A stretch of DNA of 64,000 nucleotides from an uncultured Collinsella sp. (GTDB lineage Bacteria > Actinomycetota > Coriobacteriia > Coriobacteriales > Coriobacteriaceae), in contig UQIH01000011.1 of the NCBI GenBank assembly GCA_900541145.1, positions 1-64,000 on the forward strand, given 5' to 3'. Below are positions 7,293 through 15,652 of the stretch, piece by piece. Within the stretch, counting starts at the first letter, position 1; each line of letters opens with the position of its first letter. The notes below the pieces were generated by a model. It saw nothing but the letters and a program-made list of their open reading frames with translations, searched no databases and was not told where the DNA came from. A program made the position numbers and the translations under genes.

Positions 7293-8894
7293 TTAGCCCA
7301 GACGCGGGAACAGCGGCTCGCCCTTCTCGACGGGCTGACCACCGGCAAGCAGGCCCCAAGCGCAAATGCCCTTGAGGTCGTCGCTCGCGGCCTCGTCCTC
7401 GCAGGACAGGCGGCGCAGGGCCTCGGCAGAAGTCTGGGGCATGAGCGGCATCAGCAGGTGAGCGGCAATGCGGATGGCCTCGAGCAGGCTGTAGATCACA
7501 AACGCCAGCTCGTCAGCCTTGGCCTCGTCCTTGGCAAGCGCCCAGGGCTCGGAGTCCTCGATGTAGTGGTTGGCGGCATGGATGAGCTCCATGACCTCGT
7601 CCTTAGCTCCACCGTAATCGAGCACGTCCATCTTGGTCATGTAGCGCTCGACCAGACCATCGGCAATCTTTGCCAGCGGGTTGTCGAACGCGTCGGCAGA
7701 CGCCGGTTTAGCCGGGGCGCAGCCGTCAAAGTACTTTGCGCTCATGTTGAGCGAACGCGAAATCAGATTGCCCCAGCTGTTGGCCAGGTCGGCGTTGTAG
7801 ACCTGCTCCATGCGATCGAAGCTGATGGCGCCGTCGGTACCGGGAACGACGTCGGTCATGAAGTAGTAGCGATAGCCCTCGACGCCCAGCATGTCGATAA
7901 CGTCCTGCGGAGCGATGGCGTTGCCGCGGCTCTTGGACATCTTCTCGGCCTTGCCAGTCTCGGCATTGCGCACGGTCAGGAAGCCGTGGGCAAAGACGTG
8001 CTCGGGCAGGGCCTCGCCGATGGCCATGAGCATGGCGGGCCAAATGACGCAGTGGAAGCGGATGATGTCCTTACCCACGATGTGGAACTGCGCGGGCCAG
8101 CGATAGGCCAGCTCGGCACGTGCCTCGTCGGTGTCCACACCGTAGCCGACGGCCGTCATGTAGTTGAGCAGCGCATCGAACCACACGTACGTCACGTGGC
8201 CCTCGTCAAACGGGACCTGAATGCCCCAGTCAAAGCTCGTGCGGCTCACGGAAAGGTCGTTAAGGCCGCCCTCGACAAAGCTGCGTACCTCGTTCATACG
8301 GAACGCAGGCTCGACAAAGTCGGGGTGCTCGTCGTAAAGCTTGAGCAGCTTGTCCTGGAAAGCGGAAAGCTTAAAGAAGTAGGACTCCTCCTGCACGCGC
8401 TCCAGCGGACGGTGGCAGTCGGGGCACAGGTGCTGGCCGACGCTGCCGTACTCCTCGTCGCCCTTCTGGACCTGCGTATCGGTGAAGTAGGTCTCGTCGG
8501 GCACACAGTACCAGCCATCGTAGCTGCCCTTATACAGGTAGCCGGACTCCTTCATGCGCTCCCACAGGTACTGCACGGCATGGTGCTGGCGCGGCTCGGT
8601 GGTGCGGATGAAGTCATCGTTGGAGATCTCGAGCTTGTTCCAAAGCTCCTTGAAGTGCGGAGCCTGGCTGTCGGTCCACTCCTGAGGCGTCATGTTGTGC
8701 TTGGCTGCGGCCTCGGCGACCTTCTCGCCGTGCTCGTCCATGCCGGTCAGGAACTTGACGTTATAGCCGGCGGAGCGGCGATAGCGAGCCTGAACGTCGG
8801 CGATGATGGTGGAATAAGCCGTGCCCAGGTGCGGATCGGCGTTGACGTAGTAGATGGGCGTCGTGATAAAGAACGAAGGCTTGCTTTGATCCAT
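7293..8894 (-). CDS. metG: Methionyl-tRNA synthetase
   Basis: A class I synthetase that charges initiator and elongator tRNA-Met. The HIGH-type motif is HLGTAY (near residue 21) and the KMSKS loop is KMSKSRGN (near residue 298). A zinc knuckle of the CxxC type is visible at CPDCHRP (near residue 147), with a second cysteine-poor half. At 533 residues it has the catalytic core and helical anticodon-binding domain, but lacks the C-terminal EMAP-type tRNA-binding/dimerisation domain seen in longer bacterial MetRS. GAGGA is placed 7-9 bases before the ATG. Confidence 0.96.
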   Translation of the reverse strand: MDQSKPSFFITTPIYYVNADPHLGTAYSTIIADVQARYRRSAGYNVKFLTGMDEHGEKVAEAAAKHNMTPQEWTDSQAPHFKELWNKLEISNDDFIRTTEPRQHHAVQYLWERMKESGYLYKGSYDGWYCVPDETYFTDTQVQKGDEEYGSVGQHLCPDCHRPLERVQEESYFFKLSAFQDKLLKLYDEHPDFVEPAFRMNEVRSFVEGGLNDLSVSRTSFDWGIQVPFDEGHVTYVWFDALLNYMTAVGYGVDTDEARAELAYRWPAQFHIVGKDIIRFHCVIWPAMLMAIGEALPEHVFAHGFLTVRNAETGKAEKMSKSRGNAIAPQDVIDMLGVEGYRYYFMTDVVPGTDGAISFDRMEQVYNADLANSWGNLISRSLNMSAKYFDGCAPAKPASADAFDNPLAKIADGLVERYMTKMDVLDYGGAKDEVMELIHAANHYIEDSEPWALAKDEAKADELAFVIYSLLEAIRIAAHLLMPLMPQTSAEALRRLSCEDEAASDDLKGICAWGLLAGGQPVEKGEPLFPRLG

Positions 8895-8963
8895 GGGGTT
8901 TGTCCTCCAGTAAAACGTTGCATACAGAGGATGATTCTAGCGCAAGGGCCGGATATCCTCCAT

Positions 8964-9842
8964 CTATTGCATATCGAGCACCATGGCATAGACATCGCGC
9001 TTGCGGCGCGAATACTTCTGAGACAGGCGCTTGGCCACCGCAGACGCGGGCTCCCCCTCCTCGAGCGCGGCGCGGATATCCTCGCGCAGGGCCTCGTCGG
9101 GATCCGCTGCCGCGGCGCCAACCGGCACGATACCGGCCTCCTCATCCTCGCTCGGCGGCGCGATGACCAGCGCAATCTCGCCCTTTACCTCGCCGCGAGC
9201 ACGCAGCTCCTCGGCAAGCTGGGCAGCGGGCCCGCGCAAGACCTCCTCGTGCAGCTTGGTGAGCTCGCGGCAGGCGGCAACCTCACGCTGGGGAAAGACC
9301 TCGGCCACGGCTTCGAGTGTCGCCACGATGCGATGTGGAGACTCGTAGAAGATGAGCGCGCCGGGCACCACGGCAAGGCGCTGCAGTCGGCGCACGCGGT
9401 CGCCGTGCTTGCGACCCAAAAAGCCTTCGAAGAAGAAATGCTCGCAGGGAATGCCGGACGAAACAAGCGCCGTGACGCAAGCAGAGGGCCCGGGAATAAC
9501 TTCGACGGGCACATCGGCCTCACGCGCCGCCTCGACCAGCGCCTGGCCGGGATCGGACACGCTCGGCATGCCGGCGTCCGAGGCAAAGGCGAGGGTTTCC
9601 CCCGCCAGCAGACGGTCGACTAGGCCGGCGGCGCGGCTGGCGATCACATTCTCGTCGCAACGGACAAGCGGCTTGGAAATGCCCAGGTGCATCAGCAGCT
9701 TTGACGTCACACGCGTGTCTTCGCAGCAGATGGCATCGGCGGCGGCAAACGCCTCGCCAACGCGCGGGGACAGGTCGCCCAGGTTGCCGATGGGCGTGCC
9801 GACCACATAGAGTTTGCCCGTATGGGCGCTGTTTTGCGTCAT
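8964..9842 (-). CDS. rsmI: 16S rRNA (cytidine-1402-2'-O)-methyltransferase RsmI
   Basis: Methylates the ribose of C1402 in the 30S decoding centre with SAM. It has the tetrapyrrole-methylase fold: LYVVGTPIGNLGDLSPR (residue 11 on), CCEDTRVTSKLL, FASDAGMPSVSDPG (near 93), VIPGPSACVTAL and FEGFLGRK. The 292 residues include the C-terminal helical extension ending in RRKRDVYAMVLDMQ. It starts only 6 bases after the stop codon of the GH5-like gene and so is probably its operon partner. Confidence 0.96.
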   Translation of the reverse strand: MTQNSAHTGKLYVVGTPIGNLGDLSPRVGEAFAAADAICCEDTRVTSKLLMHLGISKPLVRCDENVIASRAAGLVDRLLAGETLAFASDAGMPSVSDPGQALVEAAREADVPVEVIPGPSACVTALVSSGIPCEHFFFEGFLGRKHGDRVRRLQRLAVVPGALIFYESPHRIVATLEAVAEVFPQREVAACRELTKLHEEVLRGPAAQLAEELRARGEVKGEIALVIAPPSEDEEAGIVPVGAAAADPDEALREDIRAALEEGEPASAVAKRLSQKYSRRKRDVYAMVLDMQ

Positions 9843-9848
9843 ATCAAC

Positions 9849-10910
9849 CTATTCAATCATGCCGCGCTCGAGCGTACCGAGCGCCGCGCGGGCGTCCCAT
9901 GCTGCAATGCGCTTCTCGGTCTTCCACGTTTGGAAGAACCAACCGGCAGCCGGCGCAAACGAAGCCAGCTGATTGGCGATAAACACGCGCTCGTAGGCAT
10001 TGCGGCCCTCGGGCGTAACCGACGAGTTGGCAAAGATCGCCGCGCCCGACCATTCGCCCACCAGCACGGGGAACCCAGTCGAAATCGCTTCTTTGAGCTC
10101 GCGCTTGTTGCGCGAAATCGCCGTCGTCAGCCCGCGGGGGCTCGTGATATCGAGCGCATACTCGTCACGGTAATGGTACAGGTGAAGGTCCATGTAGACG
10201 TTCTTGTACTTGGCGCCGCGCATAAAATGCTTCCACTCGTTGGGATGCCCCGACGACGAGAAGACGACGATCTTATCCTCGGGCATATACGAACGGACGA
10301 GCTCGTAGGCGTCGCGATAGAAGTTGCGCAGGTAGTGCGCCGGAATGCCATCCGTCATGGTGAAGAGGCTCTTGCGGACGCTCATCTGCGGCGTGTCCAG
10401 CAGCTCAATGCCCAGCAGGCTCTCGGCCTCGCCGTAGCGATCGGCCAGGCGCTCGAGCACGTCGAGCGCGACATGACGGCCGTTGGTGGACGAATGCCAC
10501 TCGGCGACAGCCTCCGGCGTGGCGGGCGAATCGTTGGAATCGCCCTGGCCACCGGGCACAGTTGCCAGATCAAGCAGCACGCGAATGTCGTACTTGGCAG
10601 CCCACTCAATTGCACGGTCGATGTAGTCGACAACCGAGATGTAGGACGCATCGGACTCCTGCGAGCCAAAGGCATACCAGGGCACCGGCAGACGCACGGC
10701 GTTGAGGCCGATCTGCGCCATGCGACGGAAATCATCCTCGCTCACAAACGTCTCGTAATGACGGCGCATGCGCTCGTTATAGGCGGCGGTGCCCATGGCC
10801 TCCTGCAGCTCGGCCGCGTTGGATGCACCGGTCGCCGCGTATAGCGACGGGGTCACCCAAGGCTCGGGAATAAACCAGCCAGAGAGATTAACGCCGAGTA
10901 TCCTCTCCAT
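9849..10910 (-). CDS. GH5-like (exo-1,3-beta-glucanase type) protein without canonical acid/base Glu
   Basis: A 353-residue intracellular TIM-barrel protein. The N-terminus GVNLSGWFIPEPWVTPSL and GLNAVRLPVPWYAFG match the GH5 exo-beta-1,3-glucanase group. The strand-7 nucleophile is present (PVLVGEWSGA, near residue 298), as is DLHLYHY on strand 6. The strand-4 motif, normally ELLNEP with the acid/base Glu, reads ELLDTPQ here (near residue 194), so that Glu is missing. No signal peptide is seen. The start at 10910 is chosen for GAAGGGGG upstream; 81 residues of upstream open frame have no ribosome site and look non-coding. It may be an inactive or altered hydrolase. Confidence 0.8.
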   Translation of the reverse strand: MERILGVNLSGWFIPEPWVTPSLYAATGASNAAELQEAMGTAAYNERMRRHYETFVSEDDFRRMAQIGLNAVRLPVPWYAFGSQESDASYISVVDYIDRAIEWAAKYDIRVLLDLATVPGGQGDSNDSPATPEAVAEWHSSTNGRHVALDVLERLADRYGEAESLLGIELLDTPQMSVRKSLFTMTDGIPAHYLRNFYRDAYELVRSYMPEDKIVVFSSSGHPNEWKHFMRGAKYKNVYMDLHLYHYRDEYALDITSPRGLTTAISRNKRELKEAISTGFPVLVGEWSGAAIFANSSVTPEGRNAYERVFIANQLASFAPAAGWFFQTWKTEKRIAAWDARAALGTLERGMIE

Positions 10911-11157
10911 CACTGCCCCCTTCGGATCGTGCAGGTCGAACCTGCATCGTATTGCATAGGAAAAGAATCGTTTTGAGTATACCCGCGCGTGCGGACAGAC
11001 GACCGAACGGTCTGCAAAGTGGCGCAAAAGCGGGAGGAATGTCTGAGCGGGCCCGAGATGGCGCGCCGAGATGTGCACGCACGTCGGAAGTAAGCGCCGG
11101 AAAGCGCGTCCCGTTTTTCGCAAAAGACTGGGATGCATTTTCCGCGGGTCCACATAA

Positions 11158-11186
11158 AAGAAAAGGACCCCTTTGCAGAGGTCCTA
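11158..11186 (-). terminator. Terminator of tRNA-Phe
   Basis: Minus-strand hairpin AGGACCTCTG-CAAAG-GGGTCCT followed by TTTCTTTT, 13 bases past the tRNA. The remaining 11-kb intergenic stretch (10911-11157) shows no gene I can support. Confidence 0.7.
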
Positions 11187-11198
11187 GTCAATTCAAGG

Positions 11199-11271
<73 letters not shown>

Positions 11272-11303
11272 ATTTGAGGTGTGCCTTGTTTCAAGGCTTG
11301 ATT

Positions 11304-11331
11304 AGTATAACCAAGGACGCGTTCCGGTCAA
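11304..11331 (-). promoter_or_regulatory. Promoter of tRNA-Phe
   Basis: Minus strand: TTGACC (11326-11331), a 16-base spacer and TATACT (11304-11309), about 30 bases before the tRNA 5' end. This is the best consensus promoter in the window. Confidence 0.65.
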
Positions 11332-11394
11332 CCGAGAATTTTAAAAAAGTTTTTGAGCACAGCCTCGGTTCTATAAATCGGCACGTCAGAGGCA

Positions 11395-11679
11395 TCAGTC
11401 GGCAGCAAGAAGTTTTTCGCTCAGAGCCGCACGGGCAAACTCACTTGGCGTCATCCCCTCGGCAGCCGCCCGTCGACGAATGGCCTCCTTCATTCCCAGA
11501 GGAATCTTGACCGACAGCGTTGCCGTCCCCTCACCTGAGAGCGGGGGCCGTCCATGCACGATCCCACCAACGGTGTGTTCGCCATCCGGTAACTCTCCGC
11601 GCGCGTACGACTCGCACCACGCGTCAATCATTTCATCCGTTACAACCTGACCATTAGCGGCCGTATACGTCTTGCTCAT
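11395..11679 (-). CDS. Ribbon-helix-helix antitoxin-like protein (BrnA type)
   Basis: A 94-residue protein with a C-terminal ribbon-helix-helix region (TATLSVKIPLGMKEAIRRRA onward, residues 57-90), the DNA-binding fold of CopG/BrnA antitoxins. The N-terminal half (DEMIDAWCESYARGELPDG) probably contacts the toxin. The second of two adjacent ATGs is chosen because its A overlaps the toxin stop (TGATG coupling) and GAGGGG lies 6 bases upstream. The toxin-first, antitoxin-second order fits brnTA. The partner frame upstream is broken, so this may be an orphan antitoxin or transcriptional repressor. Confidence 0.8.
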   Translation of the reverse strand: MSKTYTAANGQVVTDEMIDAWCESYARGELPDGEHTVGGIVHGRPPLSGEGTATLSVKIPLGMKEAIRRRAAAEGMTPSEFARAALSEKLLAAD

Positions 11680-11944
11680 CATCGACCCCTCTGCCGAGCT
11701 CGCTCGATCTCTTGCCAGAATTTCTTCTGAACCGGAGACAGGGCATGAATAATGAGCCATCCACGAATTAGTTCGACCGCAACAAGTTCCACACTTCGAC
11801 CATCTGGAAGCCATCCAATGGCAAGCCATCTCGGCGGCTCGTCCTCCGACTCGCGGCGAATGCACTCAGTAACCGCGAACCAGGCACCTAGTACCTGCTT
11901 TCCGTCAGGTGCTTTTTAGCGTTGGGATGGATCTCAACATCCAT
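11679..11944 (-). pseudogene. BrnT-like toxin, reading frame interrupted by a single-base shift
   Basis: From the ATG at 11944 (GGAGGAGAAG just upstream) the frame reads MDVEIHPNAKKHLTESRY and stops. In the -1 frame an open stretch continues to the TGA at 11679-11681, with toxin-like sequence (RRESEDEPPRWLAIGWLPDG, then VELVAVELIRGWLIIHALSP). Total length 266 bases is one short of a whole number of codons, consistent with one lost base near 11890. A -1 slip at AAA AAG (about 11915) would also join the two parts. It directly precedes and overlaps the RHH antitoxin. Either a toxin lost by mutation, a sequencing error, or recoding. Confidence 0.75.
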
Positions 11945-12003
11945 GCATCTTCTCCTCCATCTTACCCAATTTCGTATGACGAAAGTCCGCTGTCGCCAAT
12001 CTC

Positions 12004-12363
12004 TTACGCCGGCACTTGTTGGAGGGCGGGAGGTGTAGCGAGGATTGAAGGGCGTTCCAATACCGCCCAGGCGCCGGGGCAGGAGCACATACACCAGGGA
12101 CATACGTTTTCGTAGCGCGCGAGGATATTGCCGCGTGCATCGATGAAGGCGATGTCGATGGGATAGGCCATAAAACACGTATGGACCGAAGAGCAGCGTG
12201 GAAACGCCATGACGAGCGGCAGGCCGTTGGCGGCAACCGGACGCCGTCCCAGCATGCCGCGCAGGCGCACGGCAAACGACTCCGCCACCACAAACTCGGC
12301 CGGCGTCCAACCCAGCCTGTTGAGTGCCCGCGCGTAAGCGATGTAGGACGAGACCGCGGTCAC
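12004..12363 (-). CDS. DUF192 domain protein at the end of the Tad operon
   Basis: A 119-residue DUF192 protein. The diagnostic stretch PRCSSVHTCFMAYPIDIAFI (residues 52-71) and the following ILARYENVCPW are clear. The family folds as a small beta-barrel of unknown function and is repeatedly found at the end of tad loci. A GTG start at 12363 is chosen because it overlaps the preceding stop as GTGA. The cysteine-rich tail (CPWCMCSCPGAW) is unusual and could bind metal or form disulfides. No membrane segment is present. Confidence 0.8.
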   Translation of the reverse strand: MTAVSSYIAYARALNRLGWTPAEFVVAESFAVRLRGMLGRRPVAANGLPLVMAFPRCSSVHTCFMAYPIDIAFIDARGNILARYENVCPWCMCSCPGAWAVLERPSILATPPALQQVPA

Positions 12364-12836
12364 ATGACCACCCCCGGACGCCACGGATCGACCGTCACCG
12401 CGCGCTCGTGCGACAACGTTGTCGGCGCCCCCAGCGGAACGCCAGCGATGCTGAGAGAAGTCGGCCACGGCTCGTAGTGCATGGTGCAGGTGTAGGTCCT
12501 AAACGTACCGGATAGGGAGAGCAGGCCACCATCTGATGCCTCCGCGCCTTGCTCGCTCGACACTTCGATCTGCAAGTCATAGCCTTCCATGGCATTCAGA
12601 ATTTGAGTCTGAACCGTCGCCGAGGCATCGGCAGAGCTTTCGTCACCCTCCCCGCCCGGTGCCACAGCGTGCGCCAACACGATGTCGGGCACCACGCGGT
12701 CGAAGCGCGCGACAGCGCTGGCAAAGATCATGACGTTGTACACGATGAGCGCCAGCACCAGCAAAACGGGCGTAACCACTGCCATCTCCACCGTCGCTTG
12801 GGCACGCTCCTCGCGCAGACGCATGCGGATACTCAT
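12360..12836 (-). CDS. TadE-like minor pilin
   Basis: A 158-residue pseudopilin. The N-terminus MSIRMRLREERAQATVEMAV is followed by one hydrophobic helix (residues 18-40, VVTPVLLVLALIVYNVMIFA), the class III leader layout for prepilin peptidase. The predicted cleavage is A/QATVE with Glu at +5. The rest is a hydrophilic domain exposed outside. Its ATG overlaps the stop of the large TadG-like gene by one base (TAATG). It is one of three TadE-type proteins in this operon, likely to prime or cap the Flp pilus. Confidence 0.85.
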   Translation of the reverse strand: MSIRMRLREERAQATVEMAVVTPVLLVLALIVYNVMIFASAVARFDRVVPDIVLAHAVAPGGEGDESSADASATVQTQILNAMEGYDLQIEVSSEQGAEASDGGLLSLSGTFRTYTCTMHYEPWPTSLSIAGVPLGAPTTLSHERAVTVDPWRPGVVM

Positions 12837-14989
12837 TACGACCCACCGCCCAGAGCGCCAACCAGCGTCGCGACATCGACGGTAAGTGGGATGGAGCCGC
12901 CGCCGGGCAGAGGAATCTCCGCAAGCATGAACACCGTACCGCTAATGGTGCGTTCGACTTGATATTCCAACGCCTCGCAAAGTGCCTTGGGATCGGTCAC
13001 GCCCAACGGAATACTTCGCAGCTTGTCTTGCGCTTGAGAGAGACCAGCAATGTCAGACCCCGGACTCTTAATGACGTTGGCGGAATCGGTCAGCACCGGC
13101 TTTCGCAAGCGCAAGTCGCACGGTTCCAGACCCAACGCCGCCACGGACGCCGAAACGGTATCGCCGAGCCACGATGCGATGGAGCCCAACGCGCCGCTGC
13201 CCCCTCCTAGGCCTTTAATCATCTCGTCCATAAGTTCGTCGGCCGAACCTTGGATGTCTCCGTATCCCACAAGCAGCCGTCCCCAAACATCCATGACGCC
13301 ATCGAGTACGCCGGCAACGCCGCCCGAGCGTTCCTTCAATGTCGAGAAAAATCGCGAAAGCACGTTGTTTTGCGCCGTCGCCTCATCGGGCGCCAGCACC
13401 GCGGCAGAGATAGCACCGCGATCGCCAAGCCTGACTGCCGTGTTAAACGAGGAGTTGAGCTCATCGGGGCTCGAGATGGCACCCGAAACCGCAAAGGCAA
13501 CCACGCCGTTGCGACCGGGCGGAGCGATACGCGGACGCTCGCCCGAAAGCGCTTTAATGGCCTGGTCAAACGCATTGCCCGCACGGTCGGCCTCATCCTC
13601 GGCCTGACGCTCAAGTTCGAGTTCTTTGTTGCGGCAGTCGACGTAGTCTTCCAGAGCCTCTTTGAACTTGTCAAAGTGGTACTCGAAGCCGTTTTCGATA
13701 GAAGTCGAAGGCGCTGCAACGGCACCGAGCGACGAAACGCCAAAATGGCATCTGTTGCATCTGTCCTGCCCGTCATAATCAGCAACCGAGGCTAACCCGC
13801 CTGGCGACCCCTTCTTATAGTTGGGGCAACTCGTTCCGTAATGCAGATACGTCTTGTCATCGATGACACTGGTTGGCCACGCCGCATCGGTATAGAGTTC
13901 CGTCGCTCGCACCTCGTCAGCGTTGCGCGGCAACAGCGGGATATGGAAAGTGACTGCATCTCCGTCCTCGGTTACATATGCACGATTGACCTCTGTACTC
14001 GCATAGGTGTAAAACGCCTTGCGCGCCGCCGACTCCGCCTTCGTCTCGACGCTTGAGCCCTGAGGTGCCTCGTTTGCAAGGCGCAAGCGGTAATAGGCCT
14101 TCGCGCGATCGAGCGCCACTTGCGGCTCCCATGTGACACTCGAGGCATGGTGCGGATTCTCAATATCCGAAAGCTTCGCCAAGCTCTTCGCGCGTTCCCA
14201 CATGCACGAACAGCTTCCGACTGCGCCTCTGTCCGATCCACCGCAGTCGGCAAGCCAGGCGCGTTCCTTGGCCTTTGACGTTTTCTCGGACGCTTTCTTC
14301 AGTTCCTTGGCAGCATAGTCAAGATCTTTTGAGGTGCTCTCGATGGCATCGGTCGAGATCTCGGACCTCTCGAGCGCAGCGAAGTCCGACTCGGATGTCC
14401 TGGGCACGGCAAGCGCCGTACCGGTATAGGTCACACTATCGGTATCCTGCGCCGACACCGCCTGCGTGGCACGCGCGGCGATCAGATACGGCAGAGCCGT
14501 CTCGATTTTCTGTAAGCCTTCCGATGCGCTTTTGGCAAACTTGTTGCGCGTTTTAATGATCTCAATCCCGGTGTCGACCATATTGCCGGCAACTGGTTCG
14601 GCACCCGGGATGAGGATGGCGACCAGGCCCGTCCCGATCGTGGCAAACCCCGCCAGCCCCAGACTCAAGATGCTCGCATCAACCACCGTGGCAGCCGTGT
14701 GATAGGACGACACTACGTTGGCACCCGCCAGCGCGCCGCTATCGGCCGCCACCTGGGTATCCCCGGCACGCGACATGCTCCATATCGCCGCGGTCGACGA
14801 AAACAACAACGTGAGCACCACTAGGATGACCACGGCAGAAGAAAGCGTGGTGTAGGCACCGTCTTCGATAAACAGATCGACACCGGCGCGGCCCATAAAG
14901 CCGCCTCGTTTGCGATGGCAGCTCGGACGGCGCGTCAAAACGCATCTAGACCAGAAACGCTTAATCCCATGCAGCAATCCACGAATCAT
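12836..14989 (-). CDS. Large TadG-like pilus assembly protein
   Basis: A 717-residue protein with a basic N-terminus, then DGAYTTLSSAVVILVVLTLL (from about residue 40), a pilin-like hydrophobic helix, followed by a TadG-type region (SRAGDTQVAADSGALAGAN), which resembles the start of Flp-associated TadG proteins. A long extracellular part contains coiled-coil-forming stretches (residues 220-255; KELELERQAEDEADRAGNAF near 490) and cysteine pairs (CSCMW; CPNYKK; CNRCHF). The start at 14989 has GGAGGGAG upstream; the longer frame from 15091 does not. It is probably a pilus-tip or assembly scaffold protein; exact role unknown. Confidence 0.8.
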   Translation of the reverse strand: MIRGLLHGIKRFWSRCVLTRRPSCHRKRGGFMGRAGVDLFIEDGAYTTLSSAVVILVVLTLLFSSTAAIWSMSRAGDTQVAADSGALAGANVVSSYHTAATVVDASILSLGLAGFATIGTGLVAILIPGAEPVAGNMVDTGIEIIKTRNKFAKSASEGLQKIETALPYLIAARATQAVSAQDTDSVTYTGTALAVPRTSESDFAALERSEISTDAIESTSKDLDYAAKELKKASEKTSKAKERAWLADCGGSDRGAVGSCSCMWERAKSLAKLSDIENPHHASSVTWEPQVALDRAKAYYRLRLANEAPQGSSVETKAESAARKAFYTYASTEVNRAYVTEDGDAVTFHIPLLPRNADEVRATELYTDAAWPTSVIDDKTYLHYGTSCPNYKKGSPGGLASVADYDGQDRCNRCHFGVSSLGAVAAPSTSIENGFEYHFDKFKEALEDYVDCRNKELELERQAEDEADRAGNAFDQAIKALSGERPRIAPPGRNGVVAFAVSGAISSPDELNSSFNTAVRLGDRGAISAAVLAPDEATAQNNVLSRFFSTLKERSGGVAGVLDGVMDVWGRLLVGYGDIQGSADELMDEMIKGLGGGSGALGSIASWLGDTVSASVAALGLEPCDLRLRKPVLTDSANVIKSPGSDIAGLSQAQDKLRSIPLGVTDPKALCEALEYQVERTISGTVFMLAEIPLPGGGSIPLTVDVATLVGALGGGS

Positions 14990-15497
14990 AATCTCCCTCC
15001 AGCCATTCGGGACGCGATTGATACGAGACATCGACCTTGAGCTCAACGTAGCCGCCCTCGGCGGTACCACCCATAGCCTGCGCAAACGCACCGATCACAG
15101 GCAACGGCTTGACCTCGCCGGAAACGGACACGGACGAGACGCCACCCGCACCGGCCCGGCCAAGCTCGATATCCCACGACAACGGCCCGCCGGCATGAAA
15201 GATCGAAACGTTGGGCACTGCGGCAAGCCGGCGGCGGGTGAACTCCTTAAGATCGTCGTCCTCCGCCGTCGTCGTGGTCATGAGCCGCGCGGTCTCGGCG
15301 GCGGCAGACTCCATGACCGCGCGCGTATAAAGCAGGCACACCGGTTGCAGCGCGAGAAGGATGAGCGTCAGAAACGTCGGCAGCAAAAAAGCGGCCTCGA
15401 CCGTAGACTGCGCCCGGTCCTCGCGCGCGATATCAATACAACGCGATGTCCTTAGCGCCCGCAGCGGCGTCGATAACCGACGTCGAGGCAACGCCAT
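14961..15497 (-). CDS. TadE-like minor pilin, start codon uncertain
   Basis: The mature part is clear: EDRAQSTVEAAFLLPTFLTL is a TadE leader and helix, followed by a soluble domain ending EGDYDSWIAAWD. Its end overlaps the next gene's start by 29 bases. The first canonical start in frame is the ATG at 15497, which gives an Arg-rich 30-residue N-terminus overlapping the upstream gene by 65 bases. Its sisters instead begin only 10-13 residues before AQ-x-T. An ATT at 15437, overlapping the upstream stop as ATTGA with AAGGA 11 bases before, would give that spacing. Confidence 0.75.
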   Translation of the reverse strand: MALPRRRLSTPLRALRTSRCIDIAREDRAQSTVEAAFLLPTFLTLILLALQPVCLLYTRAVMESAAAETARLMTTTTAEDDDLKEFTRRRLAAVPNVSIFHAGGPLSWDIELGRAGAGGVSSVSVSGEVKPLPVIGAFAQAMGGTAEGGYVELKVDVSYQSRPEWLEGDYDSWIAAWD

Positions 15498-15651
15498 GGG
15501 ATGCCGCCCGCTCAACCAGCGCCGCCAAGCGTCCATCGGTGCCAGCACGCCAAAATCCCGCAATCGCCAGCACGATCGATAGCAGCGCCACCGTGACGAT
15601 GGCGTATTCCACAGTCGCTTGGGCAACCTCTTCACGCAGAACGCCATGCAT
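15433..15651 (-). CDS. Short TadE-like pilin, 72 aa
   Basis: A 72-residue pseudopilin: MHGVLREEVAQATVEYAIVT, then one hydrophobic helix to about residue 34 and a short 38-residue external tail (WRAGTDGRLAALVERAA...). This is the smallest TadE-type protein of the operon and similar in size to Flp, so it might be incorporated into the fibre. AAAGGAGGG is placed 8 bases before the ATG. It follows the preceding membrane-protein gene by one base. Confidence 0.8.
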   Translation of the reverse strand: MHGVLREEVAQATVEYAIVTVALLSIVLAIAGFWRAGTDGRLAALVERAASHGVASTSVIDAAAGAKDIALY

Positions 15652-15652
15652 T

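Noticed and set aside
7230..9623. A 797-codon frame antisense to metG and rsmI
   Set aside because: Spans two real genes and a terminator on the other strand, and has no recognisable domain.
10911..11153. N-terminal extension of the GH5-like protein
   Set aside because: The 81 extra residues are Arg/Cys/His-rich, lack a ribosome site, and the GH5 fold begins exactly at the chosen start.
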